Below are positions 1 through 6,643 of a stretch of 16,010 nucleotides of DNA, piece after piece. The stretch comes from JAGHKQ01 sp041920565 (GTDB lineage: Bacteria > Bacillota > Bacilli > Bacillales > Bacillaceae_G). The notes beneath the pieces were generated by a model that worked only from the letters and a program-made list of their open reading frames with translations, did not search any database and had not been told where the DNA came from. Positions within the stretch are counted from its first letter, which is position 1; every line of letters begins with the position of its first letter. Both the position numbers and the translations under genes were made by a program. The stretch is taken from assembly GCA_041920565.1 (NCBI GenBank), contig JBHGXS010000055.1, forward strand, positions 1 to 16,010. Reading direction: 5' to 3'.

Positions 1-25
1 TAGTCTTCTTCTAGGAGGGAAAAAC

Positions 26-505
26 TTGGTTAGTTTTACCGAATTACCTGTCAATTTTTTTGAAAGATCTTTAAGTGATGAGGAATTGTATATTGATATT
101 TATAGATACCATGCACACACAATCGAGAAAGAAGGATTTTATGTTAGAGGTGAATGGGTCAGTGCAAAAAAAATAAATTTAAACTCAGAAGAGACATTCT
201 ATGTACCATCACTAATTTTCGTATATGATAGACAAGATTTTATAAGGGGAATTGATGTAGTTGTTTTTGCTTACCTATGCTATGTAGCATATAAGAACAA
301 AACAGGTACAGTTAAAGTAGATGTCGGGGAAATCTCTCGGAAAACTAAAATAAAAAAGACGCAGGTAAGAATATCTATTAATAACCTCATTAGGGAGGAA
401 TTCTTATTACCTAGTCCTGTGAGTGGTTATTTTATTATTGGAGAATTAAAGTATCCTGACTTATGGTTACAATATGAGGATATTTTGCAATATTTATTAA
501 AATAG
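26..505 (+). CDS. Hypothetical protein with winged-helix/HTH-like segment
   Basis: A 159-residue protein with a TTG start; I chose this start because AGGAGG at 13-18 sits at ideal spacing before it. I do not recognise the family as a whole. Residues about 76-129 read like a winged helix-turn-helix of the HTH_36 kind found in replication initiators and mobile-element regulators: a hydrophobic helix (DVVVFAYLCYVAYKNK), then GEISRKTKIKKTQVRISINNL as recognition-helix-like region and a short beta wing. The first 75 residues are acidic and aromatic with no motif I can name. There is no signal peptide or membrane segment. It may be a DNA-binding regulator of the island. Whether it acts on the palindromes at 6374-6430 is open. 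The upstream neighbour is outside the window. Confidence 0.6.
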   Translation: MVSFTELPVNFFERSLSDEELYIDIYRYHAHTIEKEGFYVRGEWVSAKKINLNSEETFYVPSLIFVYDRQDFIRGIDVVVFAYLCYVAYKNKTGTVKVDVGEISRKTKIKKTQVRISINNLIREEFLLPSPVSGYFIIGELKYPDLWLQYEDILQYLLK

Positions 506-585
506 CAGTTAACGTTAATGGGATGATTTAAAGGTTATTTTTATTTTTTAGATTAAAAACGGAATTGAGTGTTTAGGGGGATTCA

Positions 586-903
586 ATGAATACTGTGGTC
601 ACTTATAGGTTTACTCAATCTTATAACTTTGACCCAACTCAAAATAAAGTTATTGAAACAAGATTCATTAAAAGAGTTTTATTAGAGAGTATTGAAACTG
701 ATGATAACATTGTTACAACTACACGTACTCAAATTTTAAAAGCTATGTCAAAGAAATACGATGTATTAGGTGTTTCAAAACGGATAGCCGAGTCTATTAA
801 AAACGGAGGTATGAATTCATTAAGTGTTGATATTACAAGAGAACAATGTGAAACTTATATGCAGAAAACTTTTGATTTATTTAAATTAAAGACTTCATTT
901 TAA
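586..903 (+). CDS. Hypothetical protein (105 aa)
   Basis: A small gene with ATG start preceded by AGGGGG at 575-580, a good ribosome binding site. The product is soluble-looking, without signal peptide or membrane helix, and shows no motif I recognise. The first third is rich in beta-forming and polar residues (YRFTQSYNFDPTQNK). The middle (residues 45-75) is basic and helical, with TQILKAMSKKYDVLGVSKR. It follows the winged-helix gene by 80 bases on the same strand, so the two could be co-transcribed; that gap contains a 10-bp perfect palindrome TTAACGTTAA at 509-518. Codon use is AT-rich like the rest of the island. Function unknown. Confidence 0.5.
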   Translation: MNTVVTYRFTQSYNFDPTQNKVIETRFIKRVLLESIETDDNIVTTTRTQILKAMSKKYDVLGVSKRIAESIKNGGMNSLSVDITREQCETYMQKTFDLFKLKTSF

Positions 904-1020
904 TAGGTCACTGATAAATCCTAATCAATTTATACTGTTTCAATATAAGACTTTTATTTGGGGATTTTTTGAACTAATCTGTAGTCTCTATCCCTATTTT
1001 CAAGAAAGGAGGTAAATTCC

Positions 1021-1284
1021 ATGGAGGAAGATTTCAACAAAACAGGGATTGGATTTAATTTGAAATATATCCGAGAGAAAAATGAAGAACTTTGGAATAG
1101 ATACAAGGATAGATTGATCGAAGGTTATCCGGCAATTCAAGAATTGGATCACATTTATATGAATGAGCTAATAGGGCATATTGATGGAAGGGTTTTATTG
1201 GAGTTCTTACGAGAGTGTATGCCAAAAGAATTACGTGAAGAGATAGATTCATTTAAGAATTTGGAAGAAAACTGTGAAGATTAA
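1021..1284 (+). CDS. Hypothetical acidic helical protein (87 aa)
   Basis: ATG start with a near-perfect AAAGGAGGT at 1006-1014, which strongly supports translation. The 87-residue product is charged and predicted by eye to be mostly helical (NLKYIREKNEELWNRYKDRL near the start; LLEFLRECMPKELREEIDSF near the end), with an acidic C-terminus. I recognise no family. No membrane segment or signal peptide. It is the third small plus-strand gene of the island, 117 bases after the previous one, and it is followed by a strong terminator at 1357-1403, so it is probably the last gene of a short transcription unit. A reading frame on the opposite strand of the same stretch has no ribosome binding site and was discounted. 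Confidence 0.5.
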   Translation: MEEDFNKTGIGFNLKYIREKNEELWNRYKDRLIEGYPAIQELDHIYMNELIGHIDGRVLLEFLRECMPKELREEIDSFKNLEENCED

Positions 1285-1356
1285 TTTTAACTCTTTTCTC
1301 AAATGGGTTAATGAACGGCTGTGTAAATAAATCAAATAATGTTTTGCTGGGAAATG

Positions 1357-1403
1357 GGCTTCCCAAAGTCAGTGGTGTTCTGACTTATGGGATAGCCTTT
1401 TTT
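1357..1403 (+). terminator. Intrinsic terminator after the small-gene cluster
   Basis: Stem GGCT/AGCC, CCCA/TGGG and AAGTCAG/CTGACTT (15 pairs with a small internal loop and one bulged A), 7-base loop, followed directly by six T. A competing hairpin TGGGAA/TTCCCA (1349-1364 region) uses part of the same 5' arm, so an attenuator-like alternative fold is possible, but I see no ligand domain. Confidence 0.75.
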
Positions 1404-1408
1404 ATTGA

Positions 1409-1438
1409 TTATTACATTGCATCTATGCAATGTAATAA
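1409..1438. repeat. 30-bp near-perfect palindrome (possible operator)
   Basis: A 14-bp arm TTATTACATTGCAT (1409-1422) and its exact complement (1425-1438), separated by CT. There is no T-run after it and a complete terminator lies just upstream, so a protein-binding operator for the downstream receiver-domain gene is more likely than a terminator. Function inferred only. Confidence 0.5.
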
Positions 1439-1542
1439 AATACATCCTTTCTCATAGATAAAGGCTCTTTTCTAAACGTTGTTTTCGTTAATATCGTTGT
1501 TATTTTTGGTTTAATATTCAAAAATGGAAGAGGTGTTAGTCA

Positions 1543-1908
1543 ATGAATAAAGAGAAAATCAATTTATATGTTGATGATTTAAGAGATTGTCCTGTTGGTT
1601 TTGTTTTAGCGAGAAATGTTGAAGAGGCTATTTATTACCTTGAAAATTACAAAATTCATATCCTTTCGCTTGATCACGACTTAGGAGAAGATGAAAATGG
1701 AAACTTGCTTCCAACGGGGTACGACTTAGTTAAGTACATCTGCGAAAATGGATTACGTGCCGATAAAATATATATCCACACAGACAATGGTGTTGGTCGA
1801 GATAATATGTTTCATACATTGAAAGGTGCTCAAAGAAGAGGATTTATAGACAAAGATATTGAAATTTATTATTATTCTATAACTCAAAATAAATATTCAG
1901 GAAACTAA
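1543..1908 (+). CDS. Cyclic-phosphate processing receiver (cREC) domain protein
   Basis: A single-domain protein of 121 residues. The N-terminal strand ending in VDDLRD (10-15), the acidic strand LSLDHDLG (41-48), the PTGYDL segment (57-62) and IHTDN (78-82) followed by GRDNM match the cyclic-phosphate-processing receiver family. That family is a divergent response-regulator receiver fold proposed on comparative-genomic grounds to act on cyclic phosphate ends of RNA or nucleotides. It has no output domain, so it is not an ordinary response regulator. The start is preceded by GAGGTG at 1530-1535. It stands alone between the terminator/palindrome region upstream and a bidirectional terminator shared with the convergent res gene. 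The family assignment is from motif recognition; the reaction is not established. It may be cargo of the island, possibly linked to defence or RNA repair. Confidence 0.75.
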   Translation: MNKEKINLYVDDLRDCPVGFVLARNVEEAIYYLENYKIHILSLDHDLGEDENGNLLPTGYDLVKYICENGLRADKIYIHTDNGVGRDNMFHTLKGAQRRGFIDKDIEIYYYSITQNKYSGN

Positions 1909-1956
1909 AGAGTGTCAAATAAACATCTTCATCACTTTCATATATACATATTACAT

Positions 1957-1998
1957 ATAAAAAAGTAACCACATGTATTTTTGTGGTTACTTTTTTAT
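1957..1998. terminator. Bidirectional terminator between the cREC gene and res
   Basis: Perfect 17-bp inverted repeat (ATAAAAAAGTAACCACA, 1957-1973, against 1982-1998) around an 8-base loop, with A-run and T-run on opposite sides. It serves the convergent genes ending at 1908 (plus) and 2008 (minus). Confidence 0.9.
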
Positions 1999-2007
1999 AT
2001 AAACTAA

Positions 2008-4659
2008 TTAATTTTGTTTTATAAATGAACCTAACAGGTGAATATTGTCTTTTGTAGCTAGATAGAACAAACACTTACCGTTGCTTTTCTTAGCCCAAAC
2101 TTCCCCAACCTTGACTTTTTCATCAGTATCCGGCTTTTTCATTATATGTTCACCTTTGTACTCTACAATCAATATTCTACCATCATTTAACTTAGCGATG
2201 AAATCCGGATAAAACCGTCCACTAGACAATTGGAACCAAAAGCTTGTCTTTTCTTGACTAGCAAGGTTTCTAACCCAATATTTTACTTCTGGTAAAGAAT
2301 CAATTTCTTGTGCGCATCTAAATTCTTCACCGGAATCCTTTAACTCTCCAATTACATCGTAATAATGCTTTTGGAAAGTATAGTGACCTGTGTAATACCA
2401 GTTTGCCGGATAAATATCTGGATCAAATGTAAAACAATATTGATCATCTACTAACAAGAAGTCGTTATTTATGTCCACTAGCTGTTCGAAATTTTTCTTC
2501 TTTGCATTTTGACGATGTTTATTGATAAATCGTTCAATAGCTTTTCTGAGTTCCTCCCTAATACCGTATGATATAAGCACTTCAAGTGGTATATTCCTTT
2601 CAACCAATAAATAATTTACGATCTTTAAAATATAGGCTTTTGACTGCTTAATGGATATGTCCGGATGTGGAATTCTACGATCAAGCCACCCCGCTAATTC
2701 CTCAGCCGTCCATCCCCTATTATCAACATCCAAACTAAATTGCTCATCCAACTCTGCAATAAACTCAACGGTTTCAATTTTACCACTGCTAGATATATTA
2801 ATCTCTCCTAGCTCCGCTCCCTTTGTTTGAATTGAGAATTCATGTTCTGTCAGTTCATGCGGACAAGATAAAATATCCCAATTTCTCGTTTTGAGAAGTG
2901 TTTCCTCAAATACTTTCTTATTGCCGTTGCTGTCCAGATAGGCAAGGTACGGAACTTCAAACTTTTCTTTTTCTTCTTTAAAGTTTTCTGGTTCCTCTTC
3001 CGTAACTTCGTCAATAGCATCTTCAGCAAATTGGCTTTGAGTAAATAAATCGAAAATTAACTGTTTATCTTCTTCTTCATCGAAGCATTTTTCTAATTCT
3101 AATCGTTCATTTTCTGACATTCTCCCCCTAAACTCGATAGTCTTGTTTTCTTCATTATAAAAGATTTTGCTACGAATAGAGTTGTTAATATTATCGAAAT
3201 TTGGGGTACCGCTTAGCTGCTTTGATACAAAAACAGGCTCTTCCTTCTTTGGATTAGAATGTACAATCATTGTAGAAGCTTCAAAACGTTCAAAGCCATT
3301 TTGAACTAATGCTTCTTTTAATGAATCTACAGTCTCCTTGAATTTTTGGGAAGAAACATATACATACGCTTTATTTAGGTCCGAAACTTTCTTCTTCTTT
3401 ACATTTGGTAAACGCAAGATTCTTCCCAGTAATTGTTCAACCGCTGTATTAGAACTTATATCAGCAACTGAACAAAGTACATAAGCAAAAGGACAGTCCC
3501 ATCCCTCTTGTAAAGCTTTAACTGTGATTATAAATCGTATTTTACAAGACGGACTCATTAAATCAATGTTTTGAATCTCTCTTGTATCACCAGCATGAAT
3601 TGCAATTTCATCTTCAGGTATTTTAAAGTCTTCAATTAATGTTTGTTTCAAAACATTTACATTAATTGTTCTCTTATTCGACAAGTCATTTTGAGCCTGC
3701 AAGAGAAGAATAGGTCTTATATACTCACCAGTTGCCATATATTCTTTTTGCGCCAAATCTTCGAGATGTCTTCTCTTTCCGATTGCCTGTGAAACAGCTT
3801 GTTTCCACGATGCATGTGTTTCGACTCTTATAGGCATTTTTATCATTGATTCGGCATTAAGTTCAGCAGCTGATACACTCCACAAAACGTTACTAGCAAA
3901 TTTCTCTTTTTCAGGATTATATTCTGTTTGTGGGGTAGCAGTCAGCTCAATAACACATGATGGATTTAATCTTGCAATGGTATCAAAAGAGAGTTTTGTC
4001 CTTGCATTGTGAGCTTCATCCATTATTACTATCGGCCTGTTTAATTTAATAACATTTGCTAGTGAGTTTATAACTACTCCATCCTCGTTTTTTTCCAACT
4101 TTTCTAATTGATTTGCTTTTAAGTTGGAAAAATGAGACATCAAGTAGCCATTATCACTATAAACACGTCTTCCAATAGTATCTTTTACTCTAAGTGCCTG
4201 TAAAGTTGTTACAATGATACATGTTTCATCACTTATAGCGACCTTTGGAATAGCTAATGCTTCTTCAATGCTGAATACCGACACTGGTCCTTGAATAGTC
4301 TCTTCAATGGCTTTTCGATAAGGATGTTTCTTATTTTTTAATGCACTTATTGTTTGAGTTAGTATTTGCGTAGATGGTACTACCCATAAAACAAGAGATC
4401 TATCCCTCTGCAAATACTCTCTCATTGCTACTCCAATACTATGACTAGCAATTAATGTTTTTCCTCCACCAGTAGGAACCCTGAAGCAAATATAAGGCAT
4501 TCCTTCTAGCTCCTTCAGATTTAGGAGGCTAGGAATATCAATATATTGCTTATTGGTTAATTTAATAAATGCAGCACTTGGTCCTACCTTTCGAGATTCA
4601 TTTAGAAACCTTTTTAATGAGTCAAGTACTCTTACCTGATATTTTTTTAATTCTAGCAT
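2008..4659 (-). CDS. res: Type III restriction endonuclease subunit Res (helicase-nuclease)
   Basis: The restriction subunit of a type III system: it combines with Mod, uses ATP to communicate along DNA between unmethylated sites and cuts. Superfamily 2 helicase motifs are in order: Walker A PTGGGKT (62-68), DEAH box (214-217), TAT (240-242), EGWDCP (385-390) and motif VI QLLGRILR (409-416). A PD-(D/E)XK nuclease sits at the C-terminus: YPDF (D819) and EYK (E833, K835). All catalytic residues are present, so it should be active. At 883 residues it is somewhat shorter than EcoP-type Res (about 970). I chose the second ATG (4659) because AAAGGTG lies 8 bases before it; the ATG at 4665 overlaps the mod stop by four bases but is too close to that site. 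Translation is probably coupled to mod. It ends at a shared terminator. Confidence 0.92.
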   Translation of the reverse strand: MLELKKYQVRVLDSLKRFLNESRKVGPSAAFIKLTNKQYIDIPSLLNLKELEGMPYICFRVPTGGGKTLIASHSIGVAMREYLQRDRSLVLWVVPSTQILTQTISALKNKKHPYRKAIEETIQGPVSVFSIEEALAIPKVAISDETCIIVTTLQALRVKDTIGRRVYSDNGYLMSHFSNLKANQLEKLEKNEDGVVINSLANVIKLNRPIVIMDEAHNARTKLSFDTIARLNPSCVIELTATPQTEYNPEKEKFASNVLWSVSAAELNAESMIKMPIRVETHASWKQAVSQAIGKRRHLEDLAQKEYMATGEYIRPILLLQAQNDLSNKRTINVNVLKQTLIEDFKIPEDEIAIHAGDTREIQNIDLMSPSCKIRFIITVKALQEGWDCPFAYVLCSVADISSNTAVEQLLGRILRLPNVKKKKVSDLNKAYVYVSSQKFKETVDSLKEALVQNGFERFEASTMIVHSNPKKEEPVFVSKQLSGTPNFDNINNSIRSKIFYNEENKTIEFRGRMSENERLELEKCFDEEEDKQLIFDLFTQSQFAEDAIDEVTEEEPENFKEEKEKFEVPYLAYLDSNGNKKVFEETLLKTRNWDILSCPHELTEHEFSIQTKGAELGEINISSSGKIETVEFIAELDEQFSLDVDNRGWTAEELAGWLDRRIPHPDISIKQSKAYILKIVNYLLVERNIPLEVLISYGIREELRKAIERFINKHRQNAKKKNFEQLVDINNDFLLVDDQYCFTFDPDIYPANWYYTGHYTFQKHYYDVIGELKDSGEEFRCAQEIDSLPEVKYWVRNLASQEKTSFWFQLSSGRFYPDFIAKLNDGRILIVEYKGEHIMKKPDTDEKVKVGEVWAKKSNGKCLFYLATKDNIHLLGSFIKQN

Positions 4660-4661
4660 GA

Positions 4662-6338
4662 TCATTTCACCTTTATATCATATGGAATTTGTTTGAAAAT
4701 AATATTATTTGTTTTAAGAACGTAATCACTCACGTAACAACCGTGGGCAAAGACAACTTTTTTCCTTTGGTCATCTTTCGGCAGTTTTTCAACAATGTCT
4801 TCTGTAATGAAGATTTCTTCTCCACTTGGCTCGAAATAGAGATAGTATATACTATCTTTGGTTGCCCCGATAAAGTAGTCGTCATTTTGTGATATATCGC
4901 CGATTACATGTCCCGTTTCTGTGTAATAAATATGTCTTGCCAACTCCAAATAAGTTACGTCTTCTTTTAAAACCCCGAAATCATCAAATAAACTCTCTCC
5001 TAATTCATAAAAAGTAAAACCGCCGCCACCATTCCAGTTGTAATTTTTTGAGACCCCTGTATTATCCAAACCCTTAACCACATTTGTAAGCCTTGGAAGT
5101 GTATGCGTATAACAATGGTCACCCATTTCCACCGTAATCCATCTTCTTTTCATCTTATGAGCTACGGCAGCTGTAGTACCACTTCCAGCAAATGTATCTA
5201 CAACAATGTCACCTTCATTTGTAAAGTGTTTTAAAAGAGTTTCAATTAGACGTTCAGGTTTCTTTCCAGAGTTGAATTCAACTCCACCTTCATGTCTGCA
5301 GTTTCCAAAATTCGCTGCCATATCAAAGAAATTAGGAATAGGGGATAGATTTTTATGTTCTTCTTCGTTCTCCAATACCTCTATTGGGACACCTTGATAG
5401 TACTTACCTCTAGAAGCATTTGCTCTTTTCGGTCCTGTAAAGTACCGGTAATTTAACGCATCTTCACCAATATCGTATACTTTATAAAGTACCCCTAATC
5501 CATCAATATCTTTTCGTCCTGTTAAATAATCCCTAAAGAACCTACCTGATGAATTATTGTTTAAAACTGTACCGGACGCCCATATCTCCTTTAGCCCCTC
5601 GGGAGATGGCTCACCCTTGTATATTTCATATTCTTCAGGGCCAAAAATCACAACTTTTTTTCCCCCTATTGTAGTTAACCTACCGGGGCCTTTCTCTCTC
5701 ACATACCAACAGAACTTTTCATAGTTGTAATCTTTCTCAACTAATTTTGGTTTTGCGGCTGGTGACTTTCTATAAACTAGAATTTGTTCAATTTGCTTAT
5801 GAAAATCCATATCTTGCGTTAATGTTTTTTCAGCATAACGCACTTGAACATAAATCGTTGTAACATAATTAAATGGGTAGAATATTTCATCCATTAATTT
5901 TCTGAGGTTCGCACTCTCAACATCATCAATTTGTACACAGATGAATCCATCTTCTCTCAGCAGTTCTTTTAATAACATTAAACGTGGATACATCATACAC
6001 ATCCATTTATCATGACGTGTTAGATCTTCTCCTTCTTTCCCTACATATTTGTTTAACCACTGACGAATTTGAGGATCATCAACTTGGTCATTGTAAATCC
6101 ATTTTTGATTGTCACTTCCAGTATTATACGGAGGATCTATATAAATAAATTTACATCTTCCCCCATAAAAAGGTAATAAAGCCTTAATTGCATGTAGGTT
6201 ATCACCGTGAATTAACATATTACCATTTGATTTTTCAGGATTTACCGATTTATCCTCTACTTTAATGAACTGCTTAAAATAAATATTATTATGATGCCGT
6301 TCAATACTCTTCTTACCCAACCAGTTAAACTCAGGCAT
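4662..6338 (-). CDS. mod: Type III DNA adenine methyltransferase subunit Mod
   Basis: Modification and target-recognition subunit of the type III system; it methylates adenine in one strand of a short asymmetric site. Motif order is that of a beta-class N6-adenine methyltransferase: catalytic DPPY at 68-71 (context YIDPPYNTGSDN), a long variable target-recognition region (about 165-340), then the S-adenosylmethionine motif FAGSG at 383-387. The product is 558 residues. The reading frame extends upstream to an ATG at 6389, but I place the start at 6338, where GGAGG (6346-6350) is well spaced; the upstream ATG lies inside an operator palindrome and probably in or before the leader. The recognition sequence cannot be read from the protein. 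No homopolymer or short tandem repeat suggests phase variation. Its stop overlaps the res start region, indicating an operon. Confidence 0.92.
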   Translation of the reverse strand: MPEFNWLGKKSIERHHNNIYFKQFIKVEDKSVNPEKSNGNMLIHGDNLHAIKALLPFYGGRCKFIYIDPPYNTGSDNQKWIYNDQVDDPQIRQWLNKYVGKEGEDLTRHDKWMCMMYPRLMLLKELLREDGFICVQIDDVESANLRKLMDEIFYPFNYVTTIYVQVRYAEKTLTQDMDFHKQIEQILVYRKSPAAKPKLVEKDYNYEKFCWYVREKGPGRLTTIGGKKVVIFGPEEYEIYKGEPSPEGLKEIWASGTVLNNNSSGRFFRDYLTGRKDIDGLGVLYKVYDIGEDALNYRYFTGPKRANASRGKYYQGVPIEVLENEEEHKNLSPIPNFFDMAANFGNCRHEGGVEFNSGKKPERLIETLLKHFTNEGDIVVDTFAGSGTTAAVAHKMKRRWITVEMGDHCYTHTLPRLTNVVKGLDNTGVSKNYNWNGGGGFTFYELGESLFDDFGVLKEDVTYLELARHIYYTETGHVIGDISQNDDYFIGATKDSIYYLYFEPSGEEIFITEDIVEKLPKDDQRKKVVFAHGCYVSDYVLKTNNIIFKQIPYDIKVK

Positions 6339-6373
6339 AATTTTTCCTCCTTCCGTTTCTATACCCAAATTTC

Positions 6374-6392
6374 CAAATGGGCTATCCATTTG
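6374..6392. promoter_or_regulatory. 19-bp palindromic operator copy 1 (mod upstream)
   Basis: CAAATGG-N5-CCATTTG, covering the predicted transcription start of mod. It is identical in both arms to copy 2, with a different 5-base spacer, and both copies are followed by TTTTT on the plus strand. Confidence 0.6.
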
Positions 6393-6397
6393 TTTTT

Positions 6398-6426
6398 ATA
6401 ATAACAAAAAACAAATGGAAAGTCCA
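6398..6426 (-). promoter_or_regulatory. Candidate sigma-A promoter for mod-res
   Basis: Minus strand: -35 TGGACT (6426-6421), 17-base spacer, -10 TATTAT (6403-6398), start near 6391. The -35 matches the consensus at 4/6 and the -10 at 5/6. It is flanked by the two palindromes: copy 2 covers the -35 and copy 1 the start point. A TATAAT at 6448-6443 is an alternative -10 but has no good -35 at proper spacing. Confidence 0.5.
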
Positions 6427-6430
6427 TTTG
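6412..6430. promoter_or_regulatory. 19-bp palindromic operator copy 2 (mod upstream)
   Basis: CAAATGG-N5-CCATTTG, centre 38 bp from copy 1, overlapping the candidate -35 of mod. Paired operators around a core promoter are typical of repressor control, which restriction-modification operons often have. The regulator is not identified; no typical small C protein is encoded in the window. Confidence 0.6.
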
Positions 6431-6467
6431 TTTTTGTGGGTAATTATACCTATTTTGTTTTTTGTAA

Positions 6468-6502
6468 AAAAATACTTCTAGCTAAGAGCTAGAAGTATTT
6501 TT
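6468..6502. terminator. Terminator inside the element end, downstream of glmS
   Basis: Perfect 16-bp inverted repeat AAAAATACTTCTAGCT / AGCTAGAAGTATTTTT with loop AAG. It is likely to work in both directions. It lies on the island side of the end repeats, so if the Tn7-like reading is right, the element supplies the terminator that now ends the glmS transcript and shields the mod promoter from read-through. Confidence 0.85.
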
Positions 6503-6510
6503 AAAAAGCC

Positions 6511-6570
6511 CAGTATACAACTTTTTTGTCGAGTATACGACTTTTTTGTTCAGTATACAACTTTTTTGTC
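6511..6570 (-). repeat. Three tandem 20-bp repeats, candidate TnsB-binding sites
   Basis: Read on the minus strand from glmS outward: GACAAAAAAGTTGTATACTG (6570-6551), AACAAAAAAGTCGTATACTC (6550-6531), GACAAAAAAGTTGTATACTG (6530-6511). Units 1 and 3 are identical and unit 2 differs at three positions. From memory of the Tn7 right end, a TnsB site reads GACAAAATAGTTGGGAACTG, which matches unit 1 at 16 of 20 positions. Eight bases, TGTTAAGT, precede unit 1, as TGTGGGCG precedes the first site in Tn7. Head-to-tail packing is the right-end arrangement of Tn7. Confidence 0.72.
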
Positions 6571-6578
6571 ACTTAACA

Positions 6579-6643
6579 CAAAAATTGTTATTCCCTCTTT
6601 TATCCTTACTCTACCGTAACAGACTTAGCCAAGTTACGAGGCT
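6579..6643 (-). other. attTn7-like target: glmS 3' end and insertion point
   Basis: The last glmS codons (PRNLAKSVTVE, then TAA at 6608-6606) are the segment that TnsD recognises in the classical attTn7 and are unchanged here. The 27 bases after the stop lead to the TGT of the putative right end. The five bases before it, TTTTG (6583-6579) on the minus strand, would be the target duplication, centred 25 bases after the stop. If the end is read as TGTGTTAAG, the duplication would be ATTTT. The other copy is outside the window. Confidence 0.6.

Larger units (their letters stand above)
1..6578. mobile_element. Putative Tn7-like genomic island, partial (right-end side only)
   Basis: I infer that everything from the left edge of the window to about 6578 is the cargo and right end of a Tn7-family element inserted downstream of glmS. 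The evidence at the right boundary is direct: a terminal TGT (minus strand) at 6578-6576, three consecutive 20-bp repeats at 6511-6570, and a position 25-27 bases after the glmS stop. The cargo is visibly richer in A/T than the glm/cda genes and includes a type III restriction-modification pair, a receiver-domain protein and small orphan genes. No transposase (tnsA/B/C/D) gene is in the window. I found no second copy of the end repeats, so the left end must lie before base 1. It could also be a tns-less derivative. The type of element is an inference from the end structure and target site. Confidence 0.62.

Noticed and set aside
1..2000. Left end of the Tn7-like element within the window
   Set aside because: No inverted copy of the 20-bp repeat or of TGTTAAGTGACAAAA is visible, so the left end must be outside the window.
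4662..6338. Phase-variable mod gene
   Set aside because: Many type III mod genes carry long simple repeats that switch them on and off; I saw none in or before this one.
6339..6389. Upstream in-frame ATG giving a 575-residue Mod
   Set aside because: It lies inside a palindromic operator around the predicted transcription start and has no ribosome site; the ATG at 6338 has GGAGG at good spacing.
6511..6570. CRISPR array
   Set aside because: The 20-bp units are directly abutting with no spacers and there are no cas genes; the layout fits transposase binding sites.
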